Below, in pieces: positions 25,232-34,186 of a stretch of DNA of 64,000 nt. The notes beneath the pieces were generated by a model that ran no database searches, was not told the origin of the DNA, and saw only the letters and a program-made list of their open reading frames with translations. The position numbers were made by a program, and so were the translations under genes. The stretch comes from Gammaproteobacteria bacterium. GTDB taxonomy: Bacteria; Pseudomonadota; Gammaproteobacteria; Enterobacterales; Neiellaceae. Each line of letters begins with the position of its first letter. The stretch's first letter is position 1. Location of the stretch: the NCBI GenBank assembly GCA_017425245.1, contig JAFOOX010000063.1:62001-126000 (forward strand), read 5' to 3'.

Positions 25232-27006
25232 TAGTAGATCCTCGTAATGCGGTAGATGGTTCTGGTTGCATTGGTTCCGATATAAGAAAGGACGCCAGCG
25301 TTATAGACGAAATGCGACCAATACCCCCCATTCTCGTAGTAGGTGCACGACTTGGCGATGGGGGAGTCAGCGCTGTTGATGGCGATAAGAAACGTTCCTT
25401 TATAGCCGCCACCATCACCGATATAGGCGTCAACGGCATACAGACCATTCGCGAGGGTGATGCTAACTGAGCCGTTGGCAGACCCGGACCAAACAACATT
25501 GGCTAGATTGTTTGCTTTAATTTTGTCCGCCGCACTCATCGCTCCCTTTGCGCTCGGTGTCGCGTCTGGCAGTCGGGCCGGATCAAAGATGCCGGAAGAC
25601 ACCTTTGAGGCAGCAAGCGATGGAATTCTTGCGTCTGCAAACGCCCCGGCCGTCACTTTAGAGGCATCCAGCGCCGGGATATCCGACGCCGCCAGAGCAG
25701 ACCCTGCAGTTACTCGCCCCTTGGCATCTACGGTCACCTTGCCGTAAGTGCCGGCGGTAACGCCGCTGTTGGCCAGCGTCATTGTTGCGGTGACATTGCC
25801 AGCCCCATTGAATGAGACAGACCACGAGCCATCACCCGTCATGGCAATGGTTCGCGCTGTCGCCAGAGCTGTTGGCAAATTGCCGGCATGGAACATGGCG
25901 TTGTTGCCAACATAAGGCGTTTCATCAAACGCCCAACGTTGGTTGGTTACATCAAAATACAGCTGCTTGGTGTAGCGGTAAGAGCCGCCGTAATACGGGG
26001 TAAAATCAAACTGACTAGACCCAGCGTTAACGCGAAGTCGGTACAGAGCGTCCGCCGTTCTGGTTTCTGAATACAGGTCAAACTCATTGCCAACCAATGC
26101 GGCCAGATCCGTTTTGAGGGCGTATTCACTGGCCAGTTTGTTGCCCAGCTTTGTCGCGTCAGCAGCAACGCCGCTGGTCGGCAGCGCACCAATCGCCTCG
26201 GGGGTTGGCTTGTTTCCGGTGTGGTAGAAGTTCGCTCCTGGAATGCCAACCAGCTGCAGCGAGTTAGGCGCCGTACCACCGGCAATGGCCTGGGCTTTCA
26301 GGGCCCAGTGCTTAGCGCTGTAGGCGGTCGGGGTGACGCCGGAGATGGGCAGGTCTTCGGCGTTGTTGGCCCACGCCTCTGCCAGTGCCCGGTTCGCAGC
26401 CACCTGCGCCTGCCAAGTGCTCACCTGCCCATGCCAGCCTGACACCTCGGTGCGCTTGGCGCTCACATCGGTCTGGGCGCTCAGCACCTCGCCGCGCCAC
26501 GTCGATACCTCACCACGCCACGTTGACACTTCATTGCGCCAGCCCTGCACCTGGGGGTGCCATGTGGCCACCTCATTGCGCCAGCCTGACACCGCCGAGT
26601 GCCAGCCATTCACGGCGGTGTGCTGTGCCTCGATGGTCGCCCGCCAGCCGTTGATCTGCGTGTGTTTGGTGGTCACGTCATTGCTGCGGGTGACCACATC
26701 GCCGTGCATACCAACCACGGCCGCATGCTTGGCCAGCGTATCCGCCACAGCGGCATCGAATGGCCCGAGTGCGTAAAACGCCATGTCGCCAGCGCTGTTA
26801 ATGCTGATCAGGCTGTTCAGCGGGCTTGACTCGGGCAGCGTGGCATTGCCGGTGAAGGTGGCCGGCAGCTTGACCCGCTTGCCAAGCTCGCTTTCGATTC
26901 CGTCAAAGGCGGTGGTGATCCCGTCGAACTGGTCGTTGACCGGCTCGGCGCGAACCGTGGTGCCAGGGACAAAGCGCGACAAGAAATTCCAGAACGAATT
27001 GGCCAT
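25231..27006 (-). CDS. Tail fibre protein with Trp-heptad stalk
   Basis: A 591-residue fibre. The N-terminus (MANSFWNFLSRFVPGTTV) likely attaches to the tail. Residues about 120-220 form about 14 heptads of the pattern xWxxxVx (such as TWRGEVS), predicted as a trimeric coiled-coil stalk. A linker typical of fibres (AYSAKHWALKAQ, FYHTGNKPTPEAIGAL) follows, then repeats of beta-rich units with TVDAKGRVTAG and DIPALDASKVTAG, and a Gly/aromatic-rich tip that probably binds the receptor. It is the main candidate for host recognition. Confidence 0.88.
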   Translation of the reverse strand: MANSFWNFLSRFVPGTTVRAEPVNDQFDGITTAFDGIESELGKRVKLPATFTGNATLPESSPLNSLISINSAGDMAFYALGPFDAAVADTLAKHAAVVGMHGDVVTRSNDVTTKHTQINGWRATIEAQHTAVNGWHSAVSGWRNEVATWHPQVQGWRNEVSTWRGEVSTWRGEVLSAQTDVSAKRTEVSGWHGQVSTWQAQVAANRALAEAWANNAEDLPISGVTPTAYSAKHWALKAQAIAGGTAPNSLQLVGIPGANFYHTGNKPTPEAIGALPTSGVAADATKLGNKLASEYALKTDLAALVGNEFDLYSETRTADALYRLRVNAGSSQFDFTPYYGGSYRYTKQLYFDVTNQRWAFDETPYVGNNAMFHAGNLPTALATARTIAMTGDGSWSVSFNGAGNVTATMTLANSGVTAGTYGKVTVDAKGRVTAGSALAASDIPALDASKVTAGAFADARIPSLAASKVSSGIFDPARLPDATPSAKGAMSAADKIKANNLANVVWSGSANGSVSITLANGLYAVDAYIGDGGGYKGTFLIAINSADSPIAKSCTYYENGGYWSHFVYNAGVLSYIGTNATRTIYRITRIY

Positions 27007-27009
27007 TGG

Positions 27010-28602
27010 TTAGCGCGCCCTCCCCAGCGGAATGAAATCAACGATCATGGTGTGGATGATGTGCGGCGGCTGTCGGTCGCTGGTGCTGATCAGCAGCACG
27101 CTGAGCGACCGGCCAACGCCGGAGATGTACCGCTCAGCGGTGTAAACCGTTGCGGAGCCCCAGCGGCTCTGGTCCCAAATCGCCTCGTCCCAATAGCCGC
27201 CACCACCAACGGCTTCGATTGCCAGTGATTCATGGGTGGGCTGCTCGGGGCTTGAGTAGTCGAAATCAGGGACGGCGGTCAGGTTCGCCCTGCCGGCCGT
27301 TTCAAGCTCAATCGTCAGCTTCTTGAATCGCTTCTTTTGAGCCGGGTTGCCGTAGTGGTGAAAGGCGGGGCGCATGGCGCTGGTGTAGGACTGGCCGTCA
27401 AACGAAAAGCCAGACTCGGCCTGGTACACATAGCCATCATCACTGCCGAACAAACATACTTCCTTGCCGCCGATCTCCGCGCTTACCCAACAACGCACCA
27501 CGCGCTCATAGCTCATGGTCGAAAAGCCGGTTACCTCGCTGCCGGCGAAGGTGCAGATAAGGCCGCTGCCATCATCAAAGAACAGCCGGTACTGGTTCTT
27601 TTCGCGCACCACGCCTGAGCAGGTGACGCGGAAGCGCTGACGGTCAATCAGCGGCTTAATGGGCTGGCTGAATGTCGCGCCATCGAAATTCCCGAACTGC
27701 TGCACGCGGCTTAACCGGGTCAGGCCGCGATCATCGAGATAGACCGCCTCGCCAATGCTCTGCGTGCTGCCAGGAATGGCGCCCGTTTGCCGTGAAAAGT
27801 CCTGCAGCTGGAAGTCGGTGGAGATCGCCCCATAGAGCAGATAGGTGCGGTTGCGGCACAGCACCGCCATGGCCCCACCTGCCTGCATATCAAGCGCCAC
27901 CAGTTCATCAGCAAGTCCCAGCTCGCCAGCCCCATTGGCGCCATCCCAACCAGACGGCTTGCCGGGCTCGGAATACTGCAGGCTGCCGCCCGGGTAACCG
28001 AGAAACAGGATCTGGCTGACGGGGTGAACTTCGAGGTGGGTAGGAAATACGCCAACCATGCCAGTGGTGATGAAAGTCAGCGTCGTGCCGTCAAAACGCC
28101 ACGCCTGGCCAACACCGTCCACACCGATCAGCTCAGCTGCGTCAGCTGCGCCGGTAAAGCTCGCTACCCTGAAATCCATCCGCCCACCGGCTGGTAATGC
28201 CGGCGTGGTCACCACCTGCCAGCCTGTCGGCGTGGCCTTAAACATCACCTTGGCTGTGCCGCCTGCGTTGTTGCGGAAGGCGTAAACCGTACCGTTGTAG
28301 ACCGCGATCCCACGGATTGGGCCAGAGCCGGGAACTGCGCCAATCGCCGCACGCCGCAATTCACGACCAGCAATATAGGCGGCTTCGTATTCCTCATCGG
28401 TATCGAAGGCGCCAGCCGGCGCATAGGCAGACGGCGATGGCCGCCCATCAAACCGCTCGTACCCCAAGATCCGCTGATAGGTGCCCAGGGTGTTGGGCTC
28501 ATAGTTGTGCAGCTGAACACAATGGCCGGGCTTCTTTGCCACAGATGGGCTGACCAGATCCAGCCCGCCGGTAAAGACAATGGTGGCGGTGCTGGTGCTC
28601 AT
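27010..28602 (-). CDS. Tail nozzle/tubular tail-type beta-propeller protein
   Basis: A 530-residue protein starting TGGLDLVSPSVAKKPG and rich in beta-strands, with motifs YQRILGYERFDGRPSPS, GIAVYNGTVYAFRNN, FPTHLEVHPVSQILFLGYPGG (in parts) and FGSDDGYVYQ that recur in podovirus tail-nozzle proteins (P22 gp10-like or T7 gp12-like position). It overlaps the adaptor gene by 4 bases and precedes the fibre, so it probably forms the distal tail tube to which fibres attach. Confidence 0.78.
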   Translation of the reverse strand: MSTSTATIVFTGGLDLVSPSVAKKPGHCVQLHNYEPNTLGTYQRILGYERFDGRPSPSAYAPAGAFDTDEEYEAAYIAGRELRRAAIGAVPGSGPIRGIAVYNGTVYAFRNNAGGTAKVMFKATPTGWQVVTTPALPAGGRMDFRVASFTGAADAAELIGVDGVGQAWRFDGTTLTFITTGMVGVFPTHLEVHPVSQILFLGYPGGSLQYSEPGKPSGWDGANGAGELGLADELVALDMQAGGAMAVLCRNRTYLLYGAISTDFQLQDFSRQTGAIPGSTQSIGEAVYLDDRGLTRLSRVQQFGNFDGATFSQPIKPLIDRQRFRVTCSGVVREKNQYRLFFDDGSGLICTFAGSEVTGFSTMSYERVVRCWVSAEIGGKEVCLFGSDDGYVYQAESGFSFDGQSYTSAMRPAFHHYGNPAQKKRFKKLTIELETAGRANLTAVPDFDYSSPEQPTHESLAIEAVGGGGYWDEAIWDQSRWGSATVYTAERYISGVGRSLSVLLISTSDRQPPHIIHTMIVDFIPLGRAR

Positions 28603-29249
28603 GGGTACGGGCTGCTCCCCATGCCGATCTGCGGGGTTAGGTCATTGACCATCTGCCCGTACTCCCTTTCATAGCGAGCGCCGGCCATCTGCAGCAGGGT
28701 CTGCGCCTCGTCAAAGGCTGCGTATGCGATCAGGGCTCGCTGCACGATGGCCCGGTGATACTGCTCGGCTACCAGCGGCACATCGCCATTGGCCGCCAGA
28801 ACCTGCGGCTTGCGGTAATACTCAACCTCAACGCTCATGGCCGCATCCGGCAACGCATCAAAGAGCACCGTCCGATCGGGTAGCTCCACAAATGCCGCGG
28901 GCATGCCGGTGTTGGTGCGGTTCAGGATGGCCACCCGCTCATCGCACAGGCAGCCGTCCAGGCGGTGGCGCTGGCCATCGCGGATCAGGTAGATGGCGCT
29001 GATCCGTGCGGCATCAGCGGCGCCAAGATCGGCGTAGGTGTACAGCTGCTTGCCAATCACCAGCGCTGCGTTGCTCACGCGCCACAAAAACCGCCAGTCC
29101 GTGCGCTCGCGCTGAATATCAGCCCACGCATCCGCCACCCACGCGACGATGCGCCCCAGCATCCCTGTTTGGTTGACCACGGTCGCCGGGCCATTGCCGG
29201 ATAATCCGGCCTCCCTGACGACCGCCTGGCACAGCTGCAGGAAGTTCAT
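28599..29249 (-). CDS. Head-tail adaptor protein
   Basis: A 216-residue protein of the phage adaptor type: N-terminal helices (FLQLCQAVVREAGLSG, VAWVADAWADIQRERTDWRFLW) then a beta domain and the C-terminal helix ALIAYAAFDEAQTLLQMAGARYE (in parts). This architecture and its place between capsid and nozzle genes match the ring below the portal in podoviruses. It is coupled to the nozzle gene by a 4-base overlap. Confidence 0.8.
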   Translation of the reverse strand: MNFLQLCQAVVREAGLSGNGPATVVNQTGMLGRIVAWVADAWADIQRERTDWRFLWRVSNAALVIGKQLYTYADLGAADAARISAIYLIRDGQRHRLDGCLCDERVAILNRTNTGMPAAFVELPDRTVLFDALPDAAMSVEVEYYRKPQVLAANGDVPLVAEQYHRAIVQRALIAYAAFDEAQTLLQMAGARYEREYGQMVNDLTPQIGMGSSPYP

Positions 29250-29255
29250 GGCCGG

Positions 29256-29720
29256 TTACTCCACATAGCCCATGAACGTGTAGGGGTAGGTCAGCACTTC
29301 AAACGGACCTTCCAAGGTCCGCCCGTCCTTGGCCATGGTGTAGGTCTGGGTGACGGCGGTATCGAGGGCGTTTTTAACCGCCTCGGGAACCTCAACCACC
29401 GCCCCGCGCTTGATCAGGTAGGTGTAGCCATTGGGCGAGACTGTCACATCGCCCTTATCTTTCTCGGTGGGCGGGATCATGATCCGCACCTTTCGCTGCG
29501 CGTTGAGGGTGCGGGATACGTCCCCCATATCCAGCTCCTTGGATTGCTCAGCGGTCTCGACCTTGGCGGGCGTGGTGTCGCCGCCAGACAGGTCAACGCC
29601 GTTTTCGACGAGTGCGGCGATCACCTCGGGGCGCTCAGCGCCAGTCAGGTCAAGGCCAAAATGCTCCCGCGCATACGCGATCAATGCAGGGGTGCTGGTT
29701 TTCTTGGTCAGGGTAGCCAT
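29256..29720 (-). CDS. Hypothetical capsid-adjacent protein
   Basis: A 154-residue protein. The N-terminal 45 residues (ALIAYAREHFGLDLTGAERPEVIAAL, in parts) look like a small HeH/LEM-type helix-extended-helix domain. After an acidic linker the C-terminal half (MIPPTEKDKGDVTVSPNGYTYLI) is beta-rich. It may be a capsid decoration or head-completion protein; there is no specific family evidence. Confidence 0.7.
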   Translation of the reverse strand: MATLTKKTSTPALIAYAREHFGLDLTGAERPEVIAALVENGVDLSGGDTTPAKVETAEQSKELDMGDVSRTLNAQRKVRIMIPPTEKDKGDVTVSPNGYTYLIKRGAVVEVPEAVKNALDTAVTQTYTMAKDGRTLEGPFEVLTYPYTFMGYVE

Positions 29721-29761
29721 GCAGTTACTCCGGTATCAGGCGGCCTTGCTGGGCGGCCATA

Positions 29762-29789
29762 AAAGAAAGGGGCGCCGGAATGGCGCCCC
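29762..29789 (-). terminator. Terminator after the major capsid gene
   Basis: A perfect 8-bp stem GGGGCGCC/GGCGCCCC with five-base loop is followed on the minus strand by TTTCTTTT. It lies 75 bases after the capsid stop. A partial terminator here would raise capsid over tail transcripts. Confidence 0.85.
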
Positions 29790-29863
29790 TCATGTGGGTG
29801 CAGGGCGGTCTGTTGACGGCCCTTGGTTAAGGGGCGCTCACGCGCCCGGTTGGCTCCTGGTTA

Positions 29864-30856
29864 TCAGAGCTTGCTAACGGCCACCTCAAGGCGAGCCATC
29901 CAGGTCTGGTTCAGGATTTTGCTGACGTGCCACATCTTCCAGCCGACAGAGCCGGTCTGGCCCAGCTCGTCACCCTTCTCCGGCTTGCCGGGGTTGCGCA
30001 CCAGCGGGTGAACGGCGTCTTTGCCCTTGAACGGCACGGTGCCGAACGCATCCTGAGCAAGGAAGATGATCGGGTACACGTCAGCGGCGGTGCCACCGGT
30101 GCTGATCATGGTTCCGGCAGAGCCGCCTGCATTCGCGAACGGCGCCAGCAGCGGAGTGGCCACGAAGCGCACATCTTCGATGCAACCGACCTCGAACTCG
30201 CACAGCATCTGGCGGCTGCCGTATTCTGCCACCGGGGTGAAGCCGGGGACGGCGCGCAGATCGGCCACCACATCGGTGTGGCACAGACCGACATAAGCCG
30301 CTTCCACCGGCTTGGTGCCGACCTTGATCGAGCCATCCTGGATCTTGGTGATCTTCTTGCCACGCTGAGCCATCAGGAACCGCACCACGGCGCGGATCTT
30401 GGTGATGTTCACCGGGGTGTTCACGGCGTTACGGGCGGTGCCGTTGGCCCAAAACACACTGGTGCCACCGCGCAGCACGCCCCAGTCCAGGATCTCGCGG
30501 GTTTCAGCAGCCTGCTCGCCCGACAGCTCCATCATGGTGTTGAGCACCGGATCTTCGTGGGTGTCCGCGATCACATCGGTCAGCTCGGCCCAAGAGCCGT
30601 ACTGGCCCAGGGTGGCGGTCACGTCCTCAAACGCCAGCTGCTGGCTGTTGGGACGCACGCCTTCGGCCAGCGGAGTCAGTGCGGGAGCCCACGGCACAGC
30701 ACGGCGCCACTTGAGGGTCTGGCCCTTGTTGGCCGGCATCGGGGTGGACTGAGCGAACTTGCCAATGACAAGCTGCGGCTGGGCGTGCTCCAGCATTTTG
30801 GCAACGGCATGAATGCCGACACGCGGCGAGATATCGCCATAGGTAGTAATAGGCAT
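29864..30856 (-). CDS. Major capsid protein, N4-gp56 family
   Basis: A 330-residue HK97-fold capsid protein of the N4-gp56 family. Recognised by MPITTYGDISPRV, the basic-aromatic stretch GQTLKWRRAVPW, TATLGQYGSWAELTDVIADTHEDP (in parts), YVGLCHTDVVADLRAVPGF and the C-terminal KMWHVSKILNQTWMARLEV. It is followed by a terminator and preceded by the scaffold gene, the normal order. Confidence 0.92.
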   Translation of the reverse strand: MPITTYGDISPRVGIHAVAKMLEHAQPQLVIGKFAQSTPMPANKGQTLKWRRAVPWAPALTPLAEGVRPNSQQLAFEDVTATLGQYGSWAELTDVIADTHEDPVLNTMMELSGEQAAETREILDWGVLRGGTSVFWANGTARNAVNTPVNITKIRAVVRFLMAQRGKKITKIQDGSIKVGTKPVEAAYVGLCHTDVVADLRAVPGFTPVAEYGSRQMLCEFEVGCIEDVRFVATPLLAPFANAGGSAGTMISTGGTAADVYPIIFLAQDAFGTVPFKGKDAVHPLVRNPGKPEKGDELGQTGSVGWKMWHVSKILNQTWMARLEVAVSKL

Positions 30857-30877
30857 GGTAGTAGTCCTCGATTTGGA

Positions 30878-31726
30878 TTAACGCTTGCCCGCCCGGCTGG
30901 CCAGGTGGTCAAACAGCGCGTCGTCATCAAGTGCGTCCTCGGGGTGCGCGTGACGCCCGGCGCCCTTGGCAGGGAGTCGGGTCATGTCGGCGAGCTTTTG
31001 GGACTGCAGTTGCTGGCGCTGTTGAGTGGCCTGCTGATGGGCGGTTTTGAATTGAGAGAGCAGCCAGATGTTGTCCTGGGCTGAATCGCTGTCGTTGTAG
31101 ATCTGCTGCACTTGCGTGGGCTGCTGGCCGAGCCACTGCGCAAACTGAGGTGACGCTGCCACCTCGTAAGCGTCGGGGTGGACGGTCAACAGCGCCTGCT
31201 GCTGTTGCTGCACTACAGCGGTGGCGCGGTCCTGCTCCAAGGCTTGGATCGGCTGTGCCAGCTGCGCCATACGCTCATCCAGCGTCTTGGTCGCATCGGC
31301 AAGGCGGCGCTGTATCATTCGCTCGACTGCGGCGGCGTGCTCGGGGAAGTCGGTGGCGAACTGGGCCAGCTCGTCGTCATCCATGCCGGCCGTAACGGCG
31401 GGCGCCTGGGTGGTGACTTGCGGTTGTGACTCCAGTTGCTCCAGCTTCTTGGTGAGCGCGCTCAACCGGCCACGGTCGGAGTTCCAGCCGTGATTCAGTC
31501 GGGCAAGTTCGGCTTTCAGCGCTGCCACTTCGGGGTTTTCAGTAGGCGCAGCGGCGGCCTGTTCGGCGGCGGCTGGCTCCTGCTGTTGGCCCTCGGGCTG
31601 TTCGTTTTGGTCGCCATCCTCATCCGTGGTGGCGGCGGTGGCCGGCGCTCCGCTCAGTGCTGCAGCGGCCTCGTTAAAGGCGGCATCAGCATCAAAATCG
31701 TCGTGCTCGGTCGTGTTGTCAGACAT
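30878..31726 (-). CDS. Scaffolding-type protein
   Basis: A 282-residue, strongly acidic N-terminus (TTEHDDFDADAAFNEAAAAL) followed by a Gln-rich coiled-coil centre (about 75-250) and a basic C-terminus, as in capsid scaffolds. I chose the ATG at 31726 because AGGAAA lies at the right distance; a GTG 15 bases upstream is in frame. Located between portal and capsid genes, the position of scaffolds. Confidence 0.82.
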   Translation of the reverse strand: MSDNTTEHDDFDADAAFNEAAAALSGAPATAATTDEDGDQNEQPEGQQQEPAAAEQAAAAPTENPEVAALKAELARLNHGWNSDRGRLSALTKKLEQLESQPQVTTQAPAVTAGMDDDELAQFATDFPEHAAAVERMIQRRLADATKTLDERMAQLAQPIQALEQDRATAVVQQQQQALLTVHPDAYEVAASPQFAQWLGQQPTQVQQIYNDSDSAQDNIWLLSQFKTAHQQATQQRQQLQSQKLADMTRLPAKGAGRHAHPEDALDDDALFDHLASRAGKR

Positions 31727-31767
31727 GGCGGTTTTCCTCACTACGGGCGGCCTTGCGGCGGCCCTGA

Positions 31768-31794
31768 ACGAAAAAACCCGCCATGCGGCGGGTT
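31768..31794 (-). terminator. Terminator downstream of the portal/66-aa genes
   Basis: An 8-bp stem AACCCGCC/GGCGGGTT with loop GCAT; the minus strand continues TTTTCG. It separates the portal unit from the scaffold-capsid unit. Confidence 0.82.
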
Positions 31795-31810
31795 TGTGGT
31801 GGTGACGGGC

Positions 31811-32011
31811 TTAATCCGGTGTCGGGGTCAGCCAGTCGATAAAATCATCCAGTTCGGCAATGCGCCCGCGCAGCAGATCGCTGCGGCGCTCATCAGTGCC
31901 GGGTGAAATCAGTGCGGCAATGTGGTCGTCGCGGCGCTCGCGCAGAATGCGCAACATCACCTCGGCATCAGCGGTGCCGGGCGCGATAGGAAATGCGGCC
32001 GGTCGGTTCAT
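31811..32011 (-). CDS. Small hypothetical protein in portal-scaffold gap
   Basis: A 66-residue protein of mainly helical composition: ADAEVMLRILRERRDDHIAAL and LLRGRIAELDDFIDWL form two amphipathic helices. Its start overlaps the last base of the portal stop region, so it is coupled to the portal. Similar small helical proteins occur next to phage portal genes; role unknown. Confidence 0.65.
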   Translation of the reverse strand: MNRPAAFPIAPGTADAEVMLRILRERRDDHIAALISPGTDERRSDLLRGRIAELDDFIDWLTPTPD

Positions 32012-34182
32012 TAACCGTCCAGTCCGTAGTTGGCAGTCAGCCCGGCCTGCTGCTTCACCAGTAGTTCGGTGTTGAATTTGTGCAGGTCAGTGCGCAGCTG
32101 CTGGTCGAGCTTGCGCAGCTCAACGGTCAGCTTCTCGGTGTTGATTTGCTTGGTTTGCGCCAGCTTCATCATCTCGGTCTGCTGCTGAATCGCCTCGCGG
32201 CGCAAGTCGGCCTCAGCCAGCGCCAGCTTCACGCGGCGGTCTTGGTCACGCTGGGCGCCCTCAAAGGCCTGCCGTGCCTGCTCCAGCTGCATATCAAGCT
32301 CGGCCTTCATCTGGATCTGCTGCAGGCGCATCTGCTCAACGGCAGCTCCGGGGTCTTGCTGCCCTTGCTCTGCCATCTGCTGCTGTTCGGACTCGATTTC
32401 CTCATCGGTCTTAACCAGCGCCTTGGCATCGAGGTGCATGGACTGCACGGCGGTGCGCAGCGCTTCGGCCACCTTGAGCAGGCTGGCGGTTGCTGGGTGC
32501 CCGGCGTACCTGTCGATGAGGGCCATGATGTTGGCGGCCTGAGTCTCTTTGACCAGCAGCGCGCTGGTGCCTCGGGCATGGACTTGGAAATCACCCTTGA
32601 TCTCGTCCTTGGTGCTGAACTGCATGTTCCAGTCGTAAAACCGGCCAATCATCGGCACGGTCACGCCATCGTCCCAGTCCTTCACCTGCTTGCGGCGCAC
32701 AGTGTTGGCGGCATTCATCAGCATCGACATGCCGCCCAGCGTCGGCGTCACCTGCCCCTGTTCACCCTGGGCCACCATCGGCATGCCGCTTTCTTCATCC
32801 ACCATGGCACGGGCCAGCTGGTACACCTGGGCGATCTCAGCCTGGTGGTTGGGGATGTTGAAGAAGGCGAAGGCGGTATTGAGATTGTCCTGAGCGTTGC
32901 CAACGTAGTCCCACTGTTTGAACGCGGTCAGGTCATAGCTGCCGTCAGCGGGCAGGATCAGCTTGCGGTTGCGCACGATCTGAGGGCCGGCGCTGGCCGC
33001 GCTGTTATCCAGCATCATCCGCCAGCTGGCGTTGATCACATCTTGGCTGGAGCGGATCACATAAGGCACGCCATAACCAAAGATGCACTGGTCGTCCTGC
33101 TCAAAGCAGAACACCGAGTAAGGCCACTCGCCTGAATCCAGCGGGTTGATGGTGGCGTGCAGCACCACGGCGCCGCAGAACACCACCACGCCATCAAGCG
33201 ACTGCAGCGGATCATTCGGGTCAAGGTCGGCGCCGAGCGCGATCAGCGCCTCCTTCTCAACCGGCCCGCGATAGGTCCAGACCTCGAAACGGTTGTCCTC
33301 AATCGAGTTGGTGAGGCCTGAAAGCTGGCGCAACTCATCCAGATGCGGGCTGTGGAACTGACTGGTTTTCGGGCCAACGGCCAGCGCCTTGGCCACCTGG
33401 GCAGGGCTGAACCGCTTGGCCAGCGCCCGCAGCTGGCGCTCAGTCATGTAGCTGCGCTCAAAGACGTACTCAGCCTCGGCCAAGGTGCGGGCCGACAGAT
33501 CGGGGAAGAAATCCCACGGCATCACAGCGCGCACAATCGGCGTGCGCTTGGTGCGGATCTCCAGCTGGTAACCGGCGCCGGTCTTAACCCACGCCTTTTC
33601 GGTCACCACATCGACTTCGGGGCCGCACAGCACCCCGGTGCCCAAGATGCCGGCATAGCGCAGTGCTACGCGTGATTGTGCGTTGTAGTCGCACTCCACC
33701 AGCTGGTCATCGATCTCGCGCTCCATCACCTCGGCTTTTTCCTTGGCGATCTCCATGGTGCGGCGGGCCAGCATGCCCTCAGTGATCGGGGCGCCATCGG
33801 GGCCTGCGTACTGCTCACCGTTGATGGTGGCCGGCGTTTCGTCATCGAACTTCTTGGACAGCTGCGGTACCGGCGTCGGGCCAATGCCGTAGTTCTTGTC
33901 GTCGTTGGGAAACAGCATGTCGCACATCTGCGCGATCCATGCGTTGGTCTTTGGCCGGGTGACGTTGTTGAACGCCTTGCTGCGCTTGCTTTTCTTCTGG
34001 CTGGCTTCCTGCTCGGTCTTGTACCGGCCGTGGTACTGGCGCAGGTCATCGATCCAGCGCTGCTCAATCGGCGCCCGCTGGGCCACCAGATCGGCGGCGG
34101 TCTTGCGCATCCGCAGTCCGATCAGCGCGAGCGGATCCAGCTGGTCGCCTTCGGCGGCCGGCGTTACGTCGATTTCGAGCAT
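32011..34182 (-). CDS. Portal protein
   Basis: A 723-residue podovirus-type portal, the dodecameric ring through which DNA is packaged and ejected. Core features are RTMEIAKEKAEVMEREIDDQL, VMPWDFFPDLSARTLAEAEYV (in parts), YSVFCFEQDDQCIFGYGVPY and GGMSMLMNAANTV. The C-terminal third (about 590-720) is a long Gln-rich coiled coil (EQARQAFEGAQRDQDRR), comparable to the barrel extensions of P22-like portals. It is immediately downstream of terminase. Confidence 0.9.
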   Translation of the reverse strand: MLEIDVTPAAEGDQLDPLALIGLRMRKTAADLVAQRAPIEQRWIDDLRQYHGRYKTEQEASQKKSKRSKAFNNVTRPKTNAWIAQMCDMLFPNDDKNYGIGPTPVPQLSKKFDDETPATINGEQYAGPDGAPITEGMLARRTMEIAKEKAEVMEREIDDQLVECDYNAQSRVALRYAGILGTGVLCGPEVDVVTEKAWVKTGAGYQLEIRTKRTPIVRAVMPWDFFPDLSARTLAEAEYVFERSYMTERQLRALAKRFSPAQVAKALAVGPKTSQFHSPHLDELRQLSGLTNSIEDNRFEVWTYRGPVEKEALIALGADLDPNDPLQSLDGVVVFCGAVVLHATINPLDSGEWPYSVFCFEQDDQCIFGYGVPYVIRSSQDVINASWRMMLDNSAASAGPQIVRNRKLILPADGSYDLTAFKQWDYVGNAQDNLNTAFAFFNIPNHQAEIAQVYQLARAMVDEESGMPMVAQGEQGQVTPTLGGMSMLMNAANTVRRKQVKDWDDGVTVPMIGRFYDWNMQFSTKDEIKGDFQVHARGTSALLVKETQAANIMALIDRYAGHPATASLLKVAEALRTAVQSMHLDAKALVKTDEEIESEQQQMAEQGQQDPGAAVEQMRLQQIQMKAELDMQLEQARQAFEGAQRDQDRRVKLALAEADLRREAIQQQTEMMKLAQTKQINTEKLTVELRKLDQQLRTDLHKFNTELLVKQQAGLTANYGLDG

Positions 34183-34186
34183 GCGG

